A stretch of 64,000 nucleotides of DNA from positions 62,001 through 126,000 of the forward strand of contig NZ_JAUCZH010000008.1 of NCBI RefSeq assembly GCF_030373185.1, read 5' to 3'. Shown here one piece after another: positions 8,991 to 17,631 of this stretch (positions are counted from its first letter, which is position 1; each line of letters opens with the position of its first letter). The DNA is from Tabrizicola sp. GTDB lineage: Bacteria; Pseudomonadota; Alphaproteobacteria; Rhodobacterales; Rhodobacteraceae. The notes under the pieces were generated by a model. That model made no database searches. It was given only the letters and a program-made list of their open reading frames with translations, and was not told the origin of the DNA. The translations under genes were made by a program, and so were the position numbers.

Positions 8991-10163
8991 TCAGGTCTCC
9001 AGTTCTGCCGCGATCTGGGCCTTTGACTTCCGCGCCCGTTCCGTCGCGGATTTCAACTGCCCGCAAGCCGCCATGATATCTTCGCCGCGCGGGGTGCGGA
9101 TCGGGCTGGCGTATCCAGCCTTGTAGATGATGTCGGCAAAGGCATGGATGCGGTTGCCCGAAGACCGCTTGTAGGGCGCGCCGGGCCATTCGTTGAACGG
9201 GATCAGGTTCACCTTGGCCGGGATGCCGCGCAGCAGTTCCACCAGCCGGTAAGCGTCTTCCTTGGTGTCGTTCACGCCGTCCAGCATGACATATTCAAAG
9301 GTGATCCGCTCACTGTTCGACAAGCCCGGATAGGCCTTCAGTGCCTCCAACAAGGTCGCGATGTTCCAGCGCTTGTTGATCGGAACCAGCTGGTCGCGCA
9401 CCTCGTCGGTGGTGGCGTGGAAGCTGACTGCCAGCAGGCAGCCGATCTCGGTCGCGGTGCGGGCAATTTCCGGCACCACGCCACTGGTGGAAAGGGTGAT
9501 CCGGCGCCGCCCAAGGGCGATGCCTTCGTTATCCATCACCACTTTCATCGCGTCACGGACGTTGTCGAAATTGTAAAGCGGCTCGCCCATCCCCATCAGA
9601 ACGATGTTGGAGATCAGGCGGGTTTCATCCTTCGGCGCCCCCTGCACCGGCCATTCGCCCAGATCGTCGCGGGCCAGCATCACCTGACCGACGATTTCCC
9701 CCGCAGTCAGGTTGCGGACCAGTTTCTGCGTGCCGGTGTGGCAGAAGGAACAGGTCAGCGTGCAGCCGACCTGGCTGGAAATGCACAGCGTCCCCCGGTC
9801 AGTTTCGGGGATATAGACCACCTCGACCTCATGCCCGCCGGCGATCCGCACCAGGTATTTGCGGGTGCCATCCTCAGAGATTTGCCGGGTGACCACCTCG
9901 GGCTGCTCGATCGTGAAGTGATCGGCCAGAAGGGCGCGATAGTCCTTGGCAAGGTTGGTCATCAGCGCGAAATCCCGCACGCCCCAGTGATAGACCCACT
10001 GCCAAAGCTGGCCGAGCCGCATCTTGGCCTGCTTTTCCGGCGTTCCTGCCGCGATCAGCGCCGCGCGCAACTGGTCGCGCGTCAGGCCGACGATGTTGGT
10101 CCTGGCCGTTTCCGGCAGTTTGCGCGGCAGGGTCAGCACGTCTTGCGTGATCGGAGCAGACAT
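8991..10163 (-). CDS. rlmN: Dual-specificity 23S rRNA A2503 / tRNA A37 methyltransferase
   Basis: Radical-SAM enzyme that forms 2-methyladenosine at 23S rRNA A2503 and tRNA A37. The CxxxCxxC iron-sulfur motif is in [16 protein letters not shown], and the second catalytic cysteine is in the C-terminal AACGQL segment. The 390 residues fit the family. The gene converges with the antiporter gene (3 bases apart) and lies downstream of ialB, from which a rho-independent terminator separates it. Confidence 0.97.
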   Translation of the reverse strand: MSAPITQDVLTLPRKLPETARTNIVGLTRDQLRAALIAAGTPEKQAKMRLGQLWQWVYHWGVRDFALMTNLAKDYRALLADHFTIEQPEVVTRQISEDGTRKYLVRIAGGHEVEVVYIPETDRGTLCISSQVGCTLTCSFCHTGTQKLVRNLTAGEIVGQVMLARDDLGEWPVQGAPKDETRLISNIVLMGMGEPLYNFDNVRDAMKVVMDNEGIALGRRRITLSTSGVVPEIARTATEIGCLLAVSFHATTDEVRDQLVPINKRWNIATLLEALKAYPGLSNSERITFEYVMLDGVNDTKEDAYRLVELLRGIPAKVNLIPFNEWPGAPYKRSSGNRIHAFADIIYKAGYASPIRTPRGEDIMAACGQLKSATERARKSKAQIAAELET

Positions 10164-10236
10164 CGGTCAGATCTTTCGGTTCAGGCCTTGCGACAGGCGA
10201 TCTGGAGGGATGCGAGGCATATAGGTGATTCCCCGG

Positions 10237-10266
10237 AAAAACAAAAGCGCCCCGCAACGGGGGCGC
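10237..10266 (-). terminator. Rho-independent terminator of the ialB-like gene
   Basis: Arms GCGCCCC (10247-10253) and GGGGCGC (10260-10266) form a 7-bp GC stem with a 6-base loop. On the minus strand it is followed by TTTTGTTTTT. It lies 22 bases past the IalB stop codon. This is the clearest intrinsic terminator in the window. Confidence 0.85.
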
Positions 10267-10287
10267 CTTGGCGGGATGTCGGCAGGT

Positions 10288-10806
10288 TTACTGGCAGCGC
10301 TTTTCGGCGTCTTCCATGGCGGCGGTAAACCCGCGCAGACTGAAGGTGTCCTGCGTCTGGGTGCCACGCCCGGACCGCGCGGTCATCACCGCCGTCGTGC
10401 CGCGCTTCATCGCCGCCAGAAGGGCGGCATCATCGGCAGCGCTGCCAGGCCAGGCCCATTCACCATCGGTGAACAGCTGGTAGGGCTGGCCGTCAATGGT
10501 CACATCGACCGTCGATCCGCTGGCAAAAGGATAGCCGCCGGTAAAGCTGATCTCGCCAGGGTTGCCGGGGCGGAAGGTGACAAACAACAACACGTCGCCA
10601 CGCCGGACCGAGACGGGCTGGCCATCGCGGGTGTTCACCATTTCCTTCGGCTTCGAGACGCCCCAGCATTCCTTGGGGCTTTCCTCGGTGAAAACGTTCC
10701 AGTCCGTCATCGTGGCGACGCGATTGGTGGATTCCTGTGCAAAGGCCGTGGTGGTGGCGAAGCTGATCGCGACAACCGCAAGCGTGCGACCGAAAAGGGA
10801 AGTCAT
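10288..10806 (-). CDS. Invasion-associated locus B (IalB) family exported protein
   Basis: A 172-residue exported protein with a signal peptide (about residues 1-23, ending AFAQ). The mature region starts STNRVATMTDWNVF and has the family landmarks PKECWGVSKP and TFSLRGFTAAMEDAEKRC, with two cysteines that could form a disulfide. IalB was named in Bartonella, but relatives are common in free-living Rhodobacteraceae, so virulence is not implied. The ATG at 10806 gives a proper signal peptide; the in-frame upstream extension to 11127 does not. Followed by a strong terminator. Confidence 0.87.
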   Translation of the reverse strand: MTSLFGRTLAVVAISFATTTAFAQESTNRVATMTDWNVFTEESPKECWGVSKPKEMVNTRDGQPVSVRRGDVLLFVTFRPGNPGEISFTGGYPFASGSTVDVTIDGQPYQLFTDGEWAWPGSAADDAALLAAMKRGTTAVMTARSGRGTQTQDTFSLRGFTAAMEDAEKRCQ

Positions 10807-10978
10807 GTCTGACGCAGCCTCCAAGCTGTCTTGTGCCTCTGTGCCGGTTGCCGGGGGCCTTTTCAACCCTTTTGACTGGCGCGGCTCAATTCTACCCGAT
10901 ATCCCACCCTTAGACAAAAACGCCAATCCGCGAAAGCCCTCTGGGCGACAATTCGCGCATATGTGACGGGGACCCCTG

Positions 10979-11974
10979 ATGCCGAACCCTTCTCCCATGG
11001 TCGAACTTTGGCGCGGTGGGCTTTTGGAAAGCAGCCACGCGGGCCATGCGGTTATCTGGGGTTCGGGCGGTATGGTCGAGGCATGGGGCGACCCTGCCAC
11101 GGTGATCTTCCCCCGGTCGTCCTGCAAGATGATTCAGGCGCTGCCGCTGGTAGAGACCGGCGCCGCCGATGCCGTGGGCCTGACCGAGGCGCATCTGGCC
11201 CTTGCCTGCGCCAGCCATCAGGGCGAGGCGCGGCACGTGAAAATGGCCGGCGACTGGCTGTCAACAATCGGTCTTGCCGAACCAGACCTGCGCTGCGGCG
11301 CGCATGAACCCTATGACAAGACGGAACGCAACCGCCTGATCAAGACGGACGAAAGCCCCTGCCAGTTGCACAACAACTGTTCCGGCAAGCATTGCGGTTT
11401 CCTGACTGTGACGCAGCACCTGAAGGCAGGGCCGGAGTATGTGGAGATCGACCACCCGTTGCAGCGCATGATCCGCGACGCGACCGAGGAGGCGACGGGC
11501 GAAACCGTTGCCGGCTACGGGATCGACGGCTGTTCTGCCCCGAATTTCGCAGTCAGCCTGTCGGGCCTTGCCCGTGCAATGGCGGCCTTTGCATCGGCCA
11601 GCGAAAGCGGCGATGCTCGGTCGCGCGCGATGCATCGGCTGACCCGGGCGATGATGGCCTACCCGGAACTGGTGGCGGGTGAAGGGGAAACCTGCACTGA
11701 CCTCATGCGCGCGATGGGCGGGCGGGTCGCAATCAAATACGGGGCCGAGTCGGTTTACACGGCCATTCTGCCAGACCAAGGACTTGGCATGGCGATCAAG
11801 ATCACCGACGGCGGCAAGCGGGCGGTGCTTACAGCCATCACAAGCCTCTTGGTGCGGGCAGGTGTGCTGGACCCCGCTCATCCCGCTGCTCAGGCGCGCC
11901 TTCCTGCGGTACAGATTAACTGCCGCGGCCTTGCCGTCGCCGAACTGCACACGTCTCCCGGATTTCCAGACTGA
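10979..11974 (+). CDS. Class 3 (ReAV-type) L-asparaginase
   Basis: A 331-residue member of the Rhizobium etli AnsA/ReAV family, unrelated to the E. coli enzymes. It would hydrolyse asparagine to aspartate and ammonia. The serine-lysine pair is visible as S47-x-x-K50 in PRSSCKMIQ, and the zinc site as C134 and K137 in NNCSGKHCG plus C185 in DGCSAP, matching in order and spacing the residues described for ReAV. No signal peptide, so probably cytoplasmic. It is divergent from ialB across 172 bases. No transporter or asparagine regulator adjoins. Confidence 0.88.
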   Translation: MPNPSPMVELWRGGLLESSHAGHAVIWGSGGMVEAWGDPATVIFPRSSCKMIQALPLVETGAADAVGLTEAHLALACASHQGEARHVKMAGDWLSTIGLAEPDLRCGAHEPYDKTERNRLIKTDESPCQLHNNCSGKHCGFLTVTQHLKAGPEYVEIDHPLQRMIRDATEEATGETVAGYGIDGCSAPNFAVSLSGLARAMAAFASASESGDARSRAMHRLTRAMMAYPELVAGEGETCTDLMRAMGGRVAIKYGAESVYTAILPDQGLGMAIKITDGGKRAVLTAITSLLVRAGVLDPAHPAAQARLPAVQINCRGLAVAELHTSPGFPD

Positions 11975-12030
11975 TCTGGCCTCTTGATTTGTCCGGTTGA
12001 TTTGAAGGGCGAAGCGGGTAGACTTCCGTG

Positions 12031-12375
12031 ATGAACGTCGAGGCGCCGATCCCCTTTCCCCAAGTCAGCCGCACCCCGGAAGCGGTCATGTTCGACCGCA
12101 GGGAACTGGGGCTGATCCTGCGGGTCTATGGCCAGATGGTCGCCGCAGGGGAATGGCGCGACTATGCCATTTCCAGCCTGCGGGACGTGGCGGTGTTCAG
12201 CGTGTTCCGCCGCACCGCCGAACACCCGCTTTACCGGATCGAGAAACGCCCGAAACTTCGGTCGCGGCAGGGTCTTTATGCTGTCGTCGGGATGGATGGC
12301 CGCGTCCTGCGCCGGGGGCAGGATCTGGATCAGGTCTTGAAGGTGCTTGAACGGCGGTTGATTGGCCCAGTTTGA
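12031..12375 (+). CDS. DUF2794 domain protein
   Basis: A 114-residue protein with the layout of DUF2794 proteins, which are common in Alphaproteobacteria and of unknown function. Recognisable segments are VMFDRRELGLILRVYGQMVA and FRRTAEHPLYRIEKRPKL, followed by DGRVLRRGQDLDQVLKVLERR. The ATG at 12031 was preferred to the GTG immediately before it. It is soluble and without a signal peptide. The gene converges with the NlpC/P60 gene over 38 bases. Confidence 0.85.
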   Translation: MNVEAPIPFPQVSRTPEAVMFDRRELGLILRVYGQMVAAGEWRDYAISSLRDVAVFSVFRRTAEHPLYRIEKRPKLRSRQGLYAVVGMDGRVLRRGQDLDQVLKVLERRLIGPV

Positions 12376-12413
12376 TTGGCCCGTGCTGGCCTTGGCGGCT
12401 GTTCCAACGCGCC

Positions 12414-13235
12414 CTATTCCACCCGCTGCCGCGCCAGCACAAGCCCGCCGCCGCCCGCTGAAATCCGGCTGATCGCTTCCCGGATACCCTCATAGGCGAC
12501 AGACATCGTGTGACCGTTGGCGTGGATCAGCACATCGTCATTGACCACCATGGCGACATGGCCCTTCCAGAAGATCAGATCGCCCCGCTTCAGCCCTTGA
12601 CCCGGGGCCAGCCCGCGCCCCATCGACATCTGCATGTCACTGTCGCCCGGACACTCGCGCCCGGTCGCGTGCAAGGCCACCTGCACCAAGCCCGAACAAT
12701 CCATCCCGAAACGGGAATTTCCGCCCCAAAGATAGGGCGTGCCAAGCAGGCTTTCAGCCACCGTCACCGGGTCGGGGGCGTGTTGATCAAGGGGCCGCAG
12801 GTGGCACAGTGGCACATAACCGTAGGGTGTGTTCGCCCATGCGCCCCATGAGCCGGTTACGGCAAGGCGCGACCCAATGCTGATCCCCGCCGTCTCTTTT
12901 GCCTGCACAGATGGATCAGAGTAGAAATGCGTCGAGGGGGCAACCACCCAATGCGTCGGCTCTGGCCCCGGGCCGACCGCATCTTCCGCCAGCCAGCCGC
13001 AATAGCCGTCGCGGTCAGACCGCAGGAAGACGTGGCCCTTGTCGCGGTCGATCAGAGTGACCGCCGCGCCAAGCAAGAGTTGCCGGTCGCGCGCGCCGCC
13101 CGGTTTGTCCAGGAGATCGGCAATGGGTCGCACGACCTGCGCGGCCTCGCCCTTTGTCAGAGGTGCCGACACTTCGCCTTGCAGGCTGATATGGGCGATG
13201 CGGCCGGAAAACGGGGTGGTCCTGCGGTCCATCAT
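12414..13235 (-). CDS. NlpC/P60 family cell-wall peptidase with SH3-like domains
   Basis: A 273-residue cysteine peptidase expected to cut gamma-D-glutamyl-diaminopimelate linkages in peptidoglycan. SH3b-like regions fill residues 1-150, followed by the NlpC/P60 domain with catalytic C180 in FGMDCSGLVQ, H226 in WKGHVAMVV and H238 in LIHANG. No signal peptide is evident, so export or a cytoplasmic recycling role is unresolved. The start overlaps the stop of the upstream aminopeptidase by four bases (ATGA), suggesting joint degradation of peptides, perhaps muropeptides. Confidence 0.9.
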   Translation of the reverse strand: MMDRRTTPFSGRIAHISLQGEVSAPLTKGEAAQVVRPIADLLDKPGGARDRQLLLGAAVTLIDRDKGHVFLRSDRDGYCGWLAEDAVGPGPEPTHWVVAPSTHFYSDPSVQAKETAGISIGSRLAVTGSWGAWANTPYGYVPLCHLRPLDQHAPDPVTVAESLLGTPYLWGGNSRFGMDCSGLVQVALHATGRECPGDSDMQMSMGRGLAPGQGLKRGDLIFWKGHVAMVVNDDVLIHANGHTMSVAYEGIREAISRISAGGGGLVLARQRVE

Positions 13236-14659
13236 TTGCCCCCCATGCCCAGCATTGCGGGAAGCGCGCCCAGAACCGCCCGCGCGCCCTGGCCCGCGCC
13301 GCCTTTCGGGCGGGCGGGCTGGTCGCTGGGGGTATGGCCGTAGATGTCGAAATGGATATAGCGCGGGCCATCGACAAAGCGCCGCAAGAACAGCGCCGCC
13401 GTGATAGACCCGGCAAAACCAAAGCCCGGCGCGTTGTCCAGATCAGCGATGCCCGGCTCGATCACGGTTTCATAGGCATCGTGGAACGGCATCCGCCAGA
13501 CCGGATCAAAGCCCGCGGCAGCCCCCGCTTCCAGCGCCCCCGCCAGGCTTGGGTCATCGGTGTAGAAGGGCGCAAGATCCGGGCCAACGGCCACGCGCGC
13601 AGCACCGGTCAGCGTGGCCATCGAGATGACCAGATCGCTGTCTTCCTCACAGGCAAGGGCAAGGGCATCGGCCAGCACAAGGCGGCCTTCGGCGTCGGTG
13701 TCGTTCACCTCGACCGTCAGACCCTTGCGGCTGGTCAGGATGTCTTTCGGCTTCAAGGCATTGCCGGAAACCACGTTCTCCACCGCCGGAATCAGGACGC
13801 GCAGCCGCAACGGCACGTTCAGCGCCATGATCATCTGCGCAAGGCCAAGGACCGTCGCCGCCCCGCCCATGTCCTTTTTCATCAGGTTCATCCCGGAAGA
13901 CGGCTTCAGGTTCAGCCCCCCGGTATCGAAACAGACCCCCTTGCCGACCAGCGTCAGCGCCGGACCATCCATTCCCCAGCGCAGGTCCAAAAGCCGGGGC
14001 GCGCGGGGCGAGGCGCGGCCAACGGCGTGGATCATCGGAAAGTTCTGCTGTACCAGATCGTCGCCCCGGATCGCGCGGGCCTTGGCGCCGAAACGCGCGG
14101 CCAGAGTCATGAAGGTGGTCTCCATCTCGTCTGGACCCATGTCTTGCGCGGGGGTGTTGATCAGATCACGGGTCAGAGCCTCGCCTTCCGCCATGGCGAT
14201 CAACCGGGCCGGGTCGAGGCCTTCCGGGCAGACCAGCCGCGGGGTCCGGGCCGGTTTGCGCGCCGGGCGATAGCGGTCAAAGCGGTAGCCCGCCAAAAGC
14301 CAGCCCAAGGCGGCCTCGGTCAGTTCCGCTTCGGTCAGCGTGCCGTTCAACGCCCAGTCACCCGCAGGCAGGCCAGCCACCGCCTTGGCCAAGCCAAAGC
14401 GAAGACGTCGGCGGGCCTGATCGGTGCCGTAACCCACGACGGCTGCCCCGATCCCGCCACCCGTGCCGGGCAAAAGTCGCATCTCACCCAGACCAGCCTC
14501 GAATCCGGTGTCGGTCAGCCACCCGGCCCAAGGTGCGCCGGGGCCGGCAAGGAAGCTGGAAAGGTCTTCGGTCCGGACAACATGCAGCTGTCTGGTCTGG
14601 GCAGAGGACATGGCGAAGGCGAAGCGCGGGACACTGGTCATGGAGAAACGGTCACTCAT
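13232..14659 (-). CDS. M17 leucyl aminopeptidase family protein
   Basis: A 475-residue cytosolic aminopeptidase with a two-metal site. The M17 signature NTDAEGRL is intact, preceded by VGKGVCFDTGGLNLKP and MKKDMGGAA, which provide the lysine and aspartate ligands. It would remove N-terminal residues from peptides; PepA-type DNA-binding roles are possible but not shown. The ATG at 14659 is used, although no good ribosome-binding site precedes it and the ATG at 14641 is an alternative. Translationally coupled to the NlpC/P60 gene downstream. Confidence 0.92.
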   Translation of the reverse strand: MSDRFSMTSVPRFAFAMSSAQTRQLHVVRTEDLSSFLAGPGAPWAGWLTDTGFEAGLGEMRLLPGTGGGIGAAVVGYGTDQARRRLRFGLAKAVAGLPAGDWALNGTLTEAELTEAALGWLLAGYRFDRYRPARKPARTPRLVCPEGLDPARLIAMAEGEALTRDLINTPAQDMGPDEMETTFMTLAARFGAKARAIRGDDLVQQNFPMIHAVGRASPRAPRLLDLRWGMDGPALTLVGKGVCFDTGGLNLKPSSGMNLMKKDMGGAATVLGLAQMIMALNVPLRLRVLIPAVENVVSGNALKPKDILTSRKGLTVEVNDTDAEGRLVLADALALACEEDSDLVISMATLTGAARVAVGPDLAPFYTDDPSLAGALEAGAAAGFDPVWRMPFHDAYETVIEPGIADLDNAPGFGFAGSITAALFLRRFVDGPRYIHFDIYGHTPSDQPARPKGGAGQGARAVLGALPAMLGMGGK

Positions 14660-14912
14660 GTTACGGGCGGTTCAGTCTTGCCTATTGGATGCGAAATTGC
14701 GAAGCGCGCAAGCTTGGCTTGTCCGGGCGCAACGGTTTGTTCAACAAAATCCCGGCATTGCGACCATTGGCAGCCACACCCGTCCTTGCACCGCAGCCAA
14801 GGGCCACAGGTGGCAGGCGTGACGGCTGCCCCGGGCGCAGGCTGAAACGGCGCGTTCCTCTGATTCGGCCCATGTTTTCGCTGGTCCAGGTTCGGCCCAA
14901 AGTCGGCAAGCC
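14660..14912. other. Intergenic region without a recognisable gene
   Basis: The 253 bases lie between the M17 aminopeptidase start and the stop of the HPt-like gene. Short open frames on either strand have no family resemblance or ribosome-binding site. No tRNA or clear terminator seen; it presumably holds the aminopeptidase promoter. Confidence 0.5.
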
Positions 14913-15293
14913 TCAACCCGACAGGTCGGCCACCCCCTGATCCGGCGACAAGGACCGTTCCGCGACCCGCAAAAGCCGGGACCAGACGGCTGAAAAGGCG
15001 GTCCCGTCGGCCCGTTCCAGGCAAGCGCGCGCATCGCCTGCGACAGTTGCCAGACTGACCAGCCCGATATCTGCTGCCATCCGCCGCAGGTGGCCAAGCT
15101 GTCGCGCAAGATCGCGCAAGTCCTGCGCCCTGACCTTTTCGGCAAGGCCAGCCATTGTCAGCGCCAGTTCCCCCAGCGCCCGTGTCACCATCTGTTCCGC
15201 CACCGGAGCGCCAAGGTTGCGATATATCTCTGTAATCGCCTCCACGTCCTGACGCACCACTTCTCGCGGCTTGAGAGCCGTCACTTCAGCCAT
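14913..15293 (-). CDS. HPt-like all-helical protein without the phospho-acceptor histidine
   Basis: A 126-residue helical protein. The segment LGHLRRMAADIGLVSL fits the histidine-phosphotransfer pattern (HxLKGxAxxLGxxxL) in spacing of the leucine, basic residue, alanine, isoleucine and glycine, but the acceptor position is a glycine with a histidine one residue later. An amphipathic helix follows. This suggests an HPt fold used for binding rather than phosphotransfer. Function is unknown; I infer the fold only by eye. It is divergent from carbonic anhydrase. Confidence 0.6.
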   Translation of the reverse strand: MAEVTALKPREVVRQDVEAITEIYRNLGAPVAEQMVTRALGELALTMAGLAEKVRAQDLRDLARQLGHLRRMAADIGLVSLATVAGDARACLERADGTAFSAVWSRLLRVAERSLSPDQGVADLSG

Positions 15294-15440
15294 CAGATCA
15301 CCCGATCATCCAACACATTCCCGACCTCATGCTGAAGCGTCATGCTGAAGAATTGGTTGCCGGATGCCAGCCGGGCCGAGAAATTGCCTCTCGAATTTTC
15401 CACGAATGCCGCATAGGCAGGGGAGGAATGACCCGGGATC

Positions 15441-16094
15441 ATGCCAATGGCCGACATACGCCCCTTGCCCACCTACCTGATCCAGCGCTTCCACGGCTGG
15501 CACGCCACCACTTATCAGGACAATCGCGCCTGGTATCGTCGGCTGGCAGAAAGCGGTCAGCACCCCCGCGCGATGGTGATTTCCTGCTGTGACAGCCGGG
15601 TGCATGTCACCTCGATCTTCGGCGCGGATGAAGGGGAATTCTTCATTCACCGCAACATCGCCAACCTGGTGCCGCCCTATAACCCGGATGGCGAATATCA
15701 CGGCACCTCGGCGGCGGTGGAATATGCGGTGGCCTCGCTTGGGGTGGCGCATATCGTGGTGCTGGGCCATTCGAACTGCGGCGGGGTCAAGGGTTGCCAC
15801 GACATGTGCCGGGGCCATGCTCCTGAACTGGAAGAAAAATCCAGCTTCGTCGGGCGGTGGATGGATATCCTGCGGCCGGGCTATCAGAAGGTTTCCAGCC
15901 TGCCGGAAGGTGAAATCCTGCGCGCGCTGGAAAAGCAGGCAGTTCTGACCAGTCTTGAAAACCTGCTGACCTTCCCCTTTGTCCGCGCCGCCGTCGAAGA
16001 TGACCGCCTGACCTTGCACGGCCTTTGGACCGACACCGGAGAGGGCGGGCTGGAGCAATATGATCCCGCGCGTGAGGGGTTCGTGGCAGTCTGA
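15441..16094 (+). CDS. Beta-class carbonic anhydrase
   Basis: Interconverts CO2 and bicarbonate. A 217-residue beta-type enzyme: zinc ligands C49 in ISCCDSRV, H110 and C113 in VLGHSNCGG, and the D51-R53 dyad is present. The segment LTSLENLLTFPFV is typical of proteobacterial members. The ATG at 15441 follows GGGAGGA at 15421-15427; a second ATG at 15447 is possible. It lacks a signal peptide. It likely supplies bicarbonate to carboxylases such as those for fatty acids and anaplerosis. Confidence 0.96.
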   Translation: MPMADIRPLPTYLIQRFHGWHATTYQDNRAWYRRLAESGQHPRAMVISCCDSRVHVTSIFGADEGEFFIHRNIANLVPPYNPDGEYHGTSAAVEYAVASLGVAHIVVLGHSNCGGVKGCHDMCRGHAPELEEKSSFVGRWMDILRPGYQKVSSLPEGEILRALEKQAVLTSLENLLTFPFVRAAVEDDRLTLHGLWTDTGEGGLEQYDPAREGFVAV

Positions 16095-16372
16095 TCCCGT
16101 CGCCGCAAAGTGACACGAGGTTGCCCGGCCGGAAAGGTCCGGGTCCAGAGATAGCGCGGGATGCCTGCCCACCGCGGGAAAGCACAAATGTCCCGCGTGC
16201 AGAGCGACATTCACCCGGTCGCCGGTCAGCGAAAGGGGCGACCTGGCTCCGCAAGACCTGCTCTGGCACAGGACTAGCCGCCAAGTGACGACTTGCCCGG
16301 GCCGGCTGAAAGTGTGGTGTTGCGCTTGCTCGACCACGCTGCGACAACGCCCTTCGTCCTTGGGAGGCGATC
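16095..16372. other. Intergenic region without a recognisable gene
   Basis: The 278 bases between carbonic anhydrase and the MFS gene show no open frame with family resemblance, no tRNA and no strong terminator. The 3' end carries the MFS ribosome-binding site (GGGAGG at 16361-16366). Confidence 0.5.
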
Positions 16373-17542
16373 ATGCGCATCGGCATCGCGGCACTTGTTT
16401 CCGGCTATCTGCTCAGCCAGTTCTACCGCGCCTTTCTCGCGGTTCTCGCGCCGGTTCTGCAAACCGACCTTGGCGCCACGGCGGCCGAGCTTGCCGCGGC
16501 TTCGGGGTGGTGGTTTCTGGCTTTTGCAGCAATGCAGCTGCCGATCGGCGCCGCGCTTGACCGGCACGGGCCGCGCCGGACGGCTGGCGTTCTTATGGCG
16601 GTCGGTGCGGGGGGGGCGGTGCTGTTCGCGCTTGCCTCGGCGCCTTGGCATCTGAATGTGGCGATGGCGTTGATCGGCGTTGGCTGCGCGCCGGTTCTGA
16701 TGGCGGGATACTTCATCTTTGCGCGCAGCTTTCCACCGGCGTCGTTCGGCCTTCTTGCCGGGATGATGATCGGGGTGGGTGCGCTGGGTAATGTTGCGTC
16801 CTCGCTGCCCCTGTCGGCGGCGGTCGAGGCGTTTGGCTGGCGCGCCGCGGTGGCCGGACTGGCCGGGTTCTCCGCGCTGGTGGCCTTGGCCATTCTGGTT
16901 CTGGTGCGCGATCCGCCAAGTCTTGCGCATCAGGAGAAGGGGTCGCTGCTGGATCTGTTGCGGATGCCTGCGATCTGGCCGATCCTGGCGATGATGGCGG
17001 TCTGCTACACACCGATTGCCGGGCTGCGCGGTTTGTGGGTCGGCCCCTATTTCAACGATGTGCATGGCTATGATCCGTTGCAGATCGGCGAGGTCGGGTT
17101 GTGGATCGGGCTGGCGATGGTGGCGGGCAATTTTGCCTATGGCCCGCTGGACCGATTGGTAGGCAGCCGGAAATGGGTGATCTTTGTCGGCAACGCGCTG
17201 ACCGTGGCCTGTCTGGCCGGGCTTTGGGTCTTTGCCGATGCACCGCCCGTGGTGGCTGCGGGGCTGCTTGTGGCGGCGGGGCTGTTCGGTGCCAGCTTTC
17301 CGATGGTCATGGCGCATGGCCGCGCCCTGATCCCGGCGCATCTGATGGGACGGGGCGTCACGCTTCTGAATCTTTTCGGGATCGCACCGATTGGGCTGGC
17401 GCAGATCGCCACGGGGCGCATCCATGCGGCCGCCCCGACAGACCCGGCCAGCGCGCCCTATGAAGCGGTTTTCCTGTTCTTCGCCGTCACCACGGCCATC
17501 GGGCTGTTGATCTACCTGTGGTCGCGCGACCGCACCGACTGA
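16373..17542 (+). CDS. MFS transporter
   Basis: A 389-residue membrane protein with about 12 hydrophobic segments in two halves. The loop after the second helix, ALDRHGPRRTAG, is the MFS motif A equivalent (DRxGxRR). Cytoplasmic loops are basic and short. No substrate-determining signature can be assigned; its resemblance is to general drug/metabolite transporters. The ATG at 16373 follows GGGAGG seven bases upstream. It lies 89 bases before asd in the same direction but is probably transcribed separately. Confidence 0.88.
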   Translation: MRIGIAALVSGYLLSQFYRAFLAVLAPVLQTDLGATAAELAAASGWWFLAFAAMQLPIGAALDRHGPRRTAGVLMAVGAGGAVLFALASAPWHLNVAMALIGVGCAPVLMAGYFIFARSFPPASFGLLAGMMIGVGALGNVASSLPLSAAVEAFGWRAAVAGLAGFSALVALAILVLVRDPPSLAHQEKGSLLDLLRMPAIWPILAMMAVCYTPIAGLRGLWVGPYFNDVHGYDPLQIGEVGLWIGLAMVAGNFAYGPLDRLVGSRKWVIFVGNALTVACLAGLWVFADAPPVVAAGLLVAAGLFGASFPMVMAHGRALIPAHLMGRGVTLLNLFGIAPIGLAQIATGRIHAAAPTDPASAPYEAVFLFFAVTTAIGLLIYLWSRDRTD

Positions 17543-17631
17543 CCGCGTTTTCGAATCCGCTTCCCCCCGACCCCGCCATGCGCTAACAGCCCCCCGTCCC
17601 CGCGTGGGGGACACATCAAGGAGAGACCCCG

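Noticed and set aside
13334-14845. Plus-strand open frame of 503 codons
   Set aside because: Antisense to the M17 aminopeptidase with its intact NTDAEGRL signature; composition (His/Gln/Arg-rich) is that of a shadow frame.
15327-16337. Minus-strand frame of 336 codons opposite carbonic anhydrase
   Set aside because: Shadow of carbonic anhydrase, which has all zinc ligands on the plus strand.
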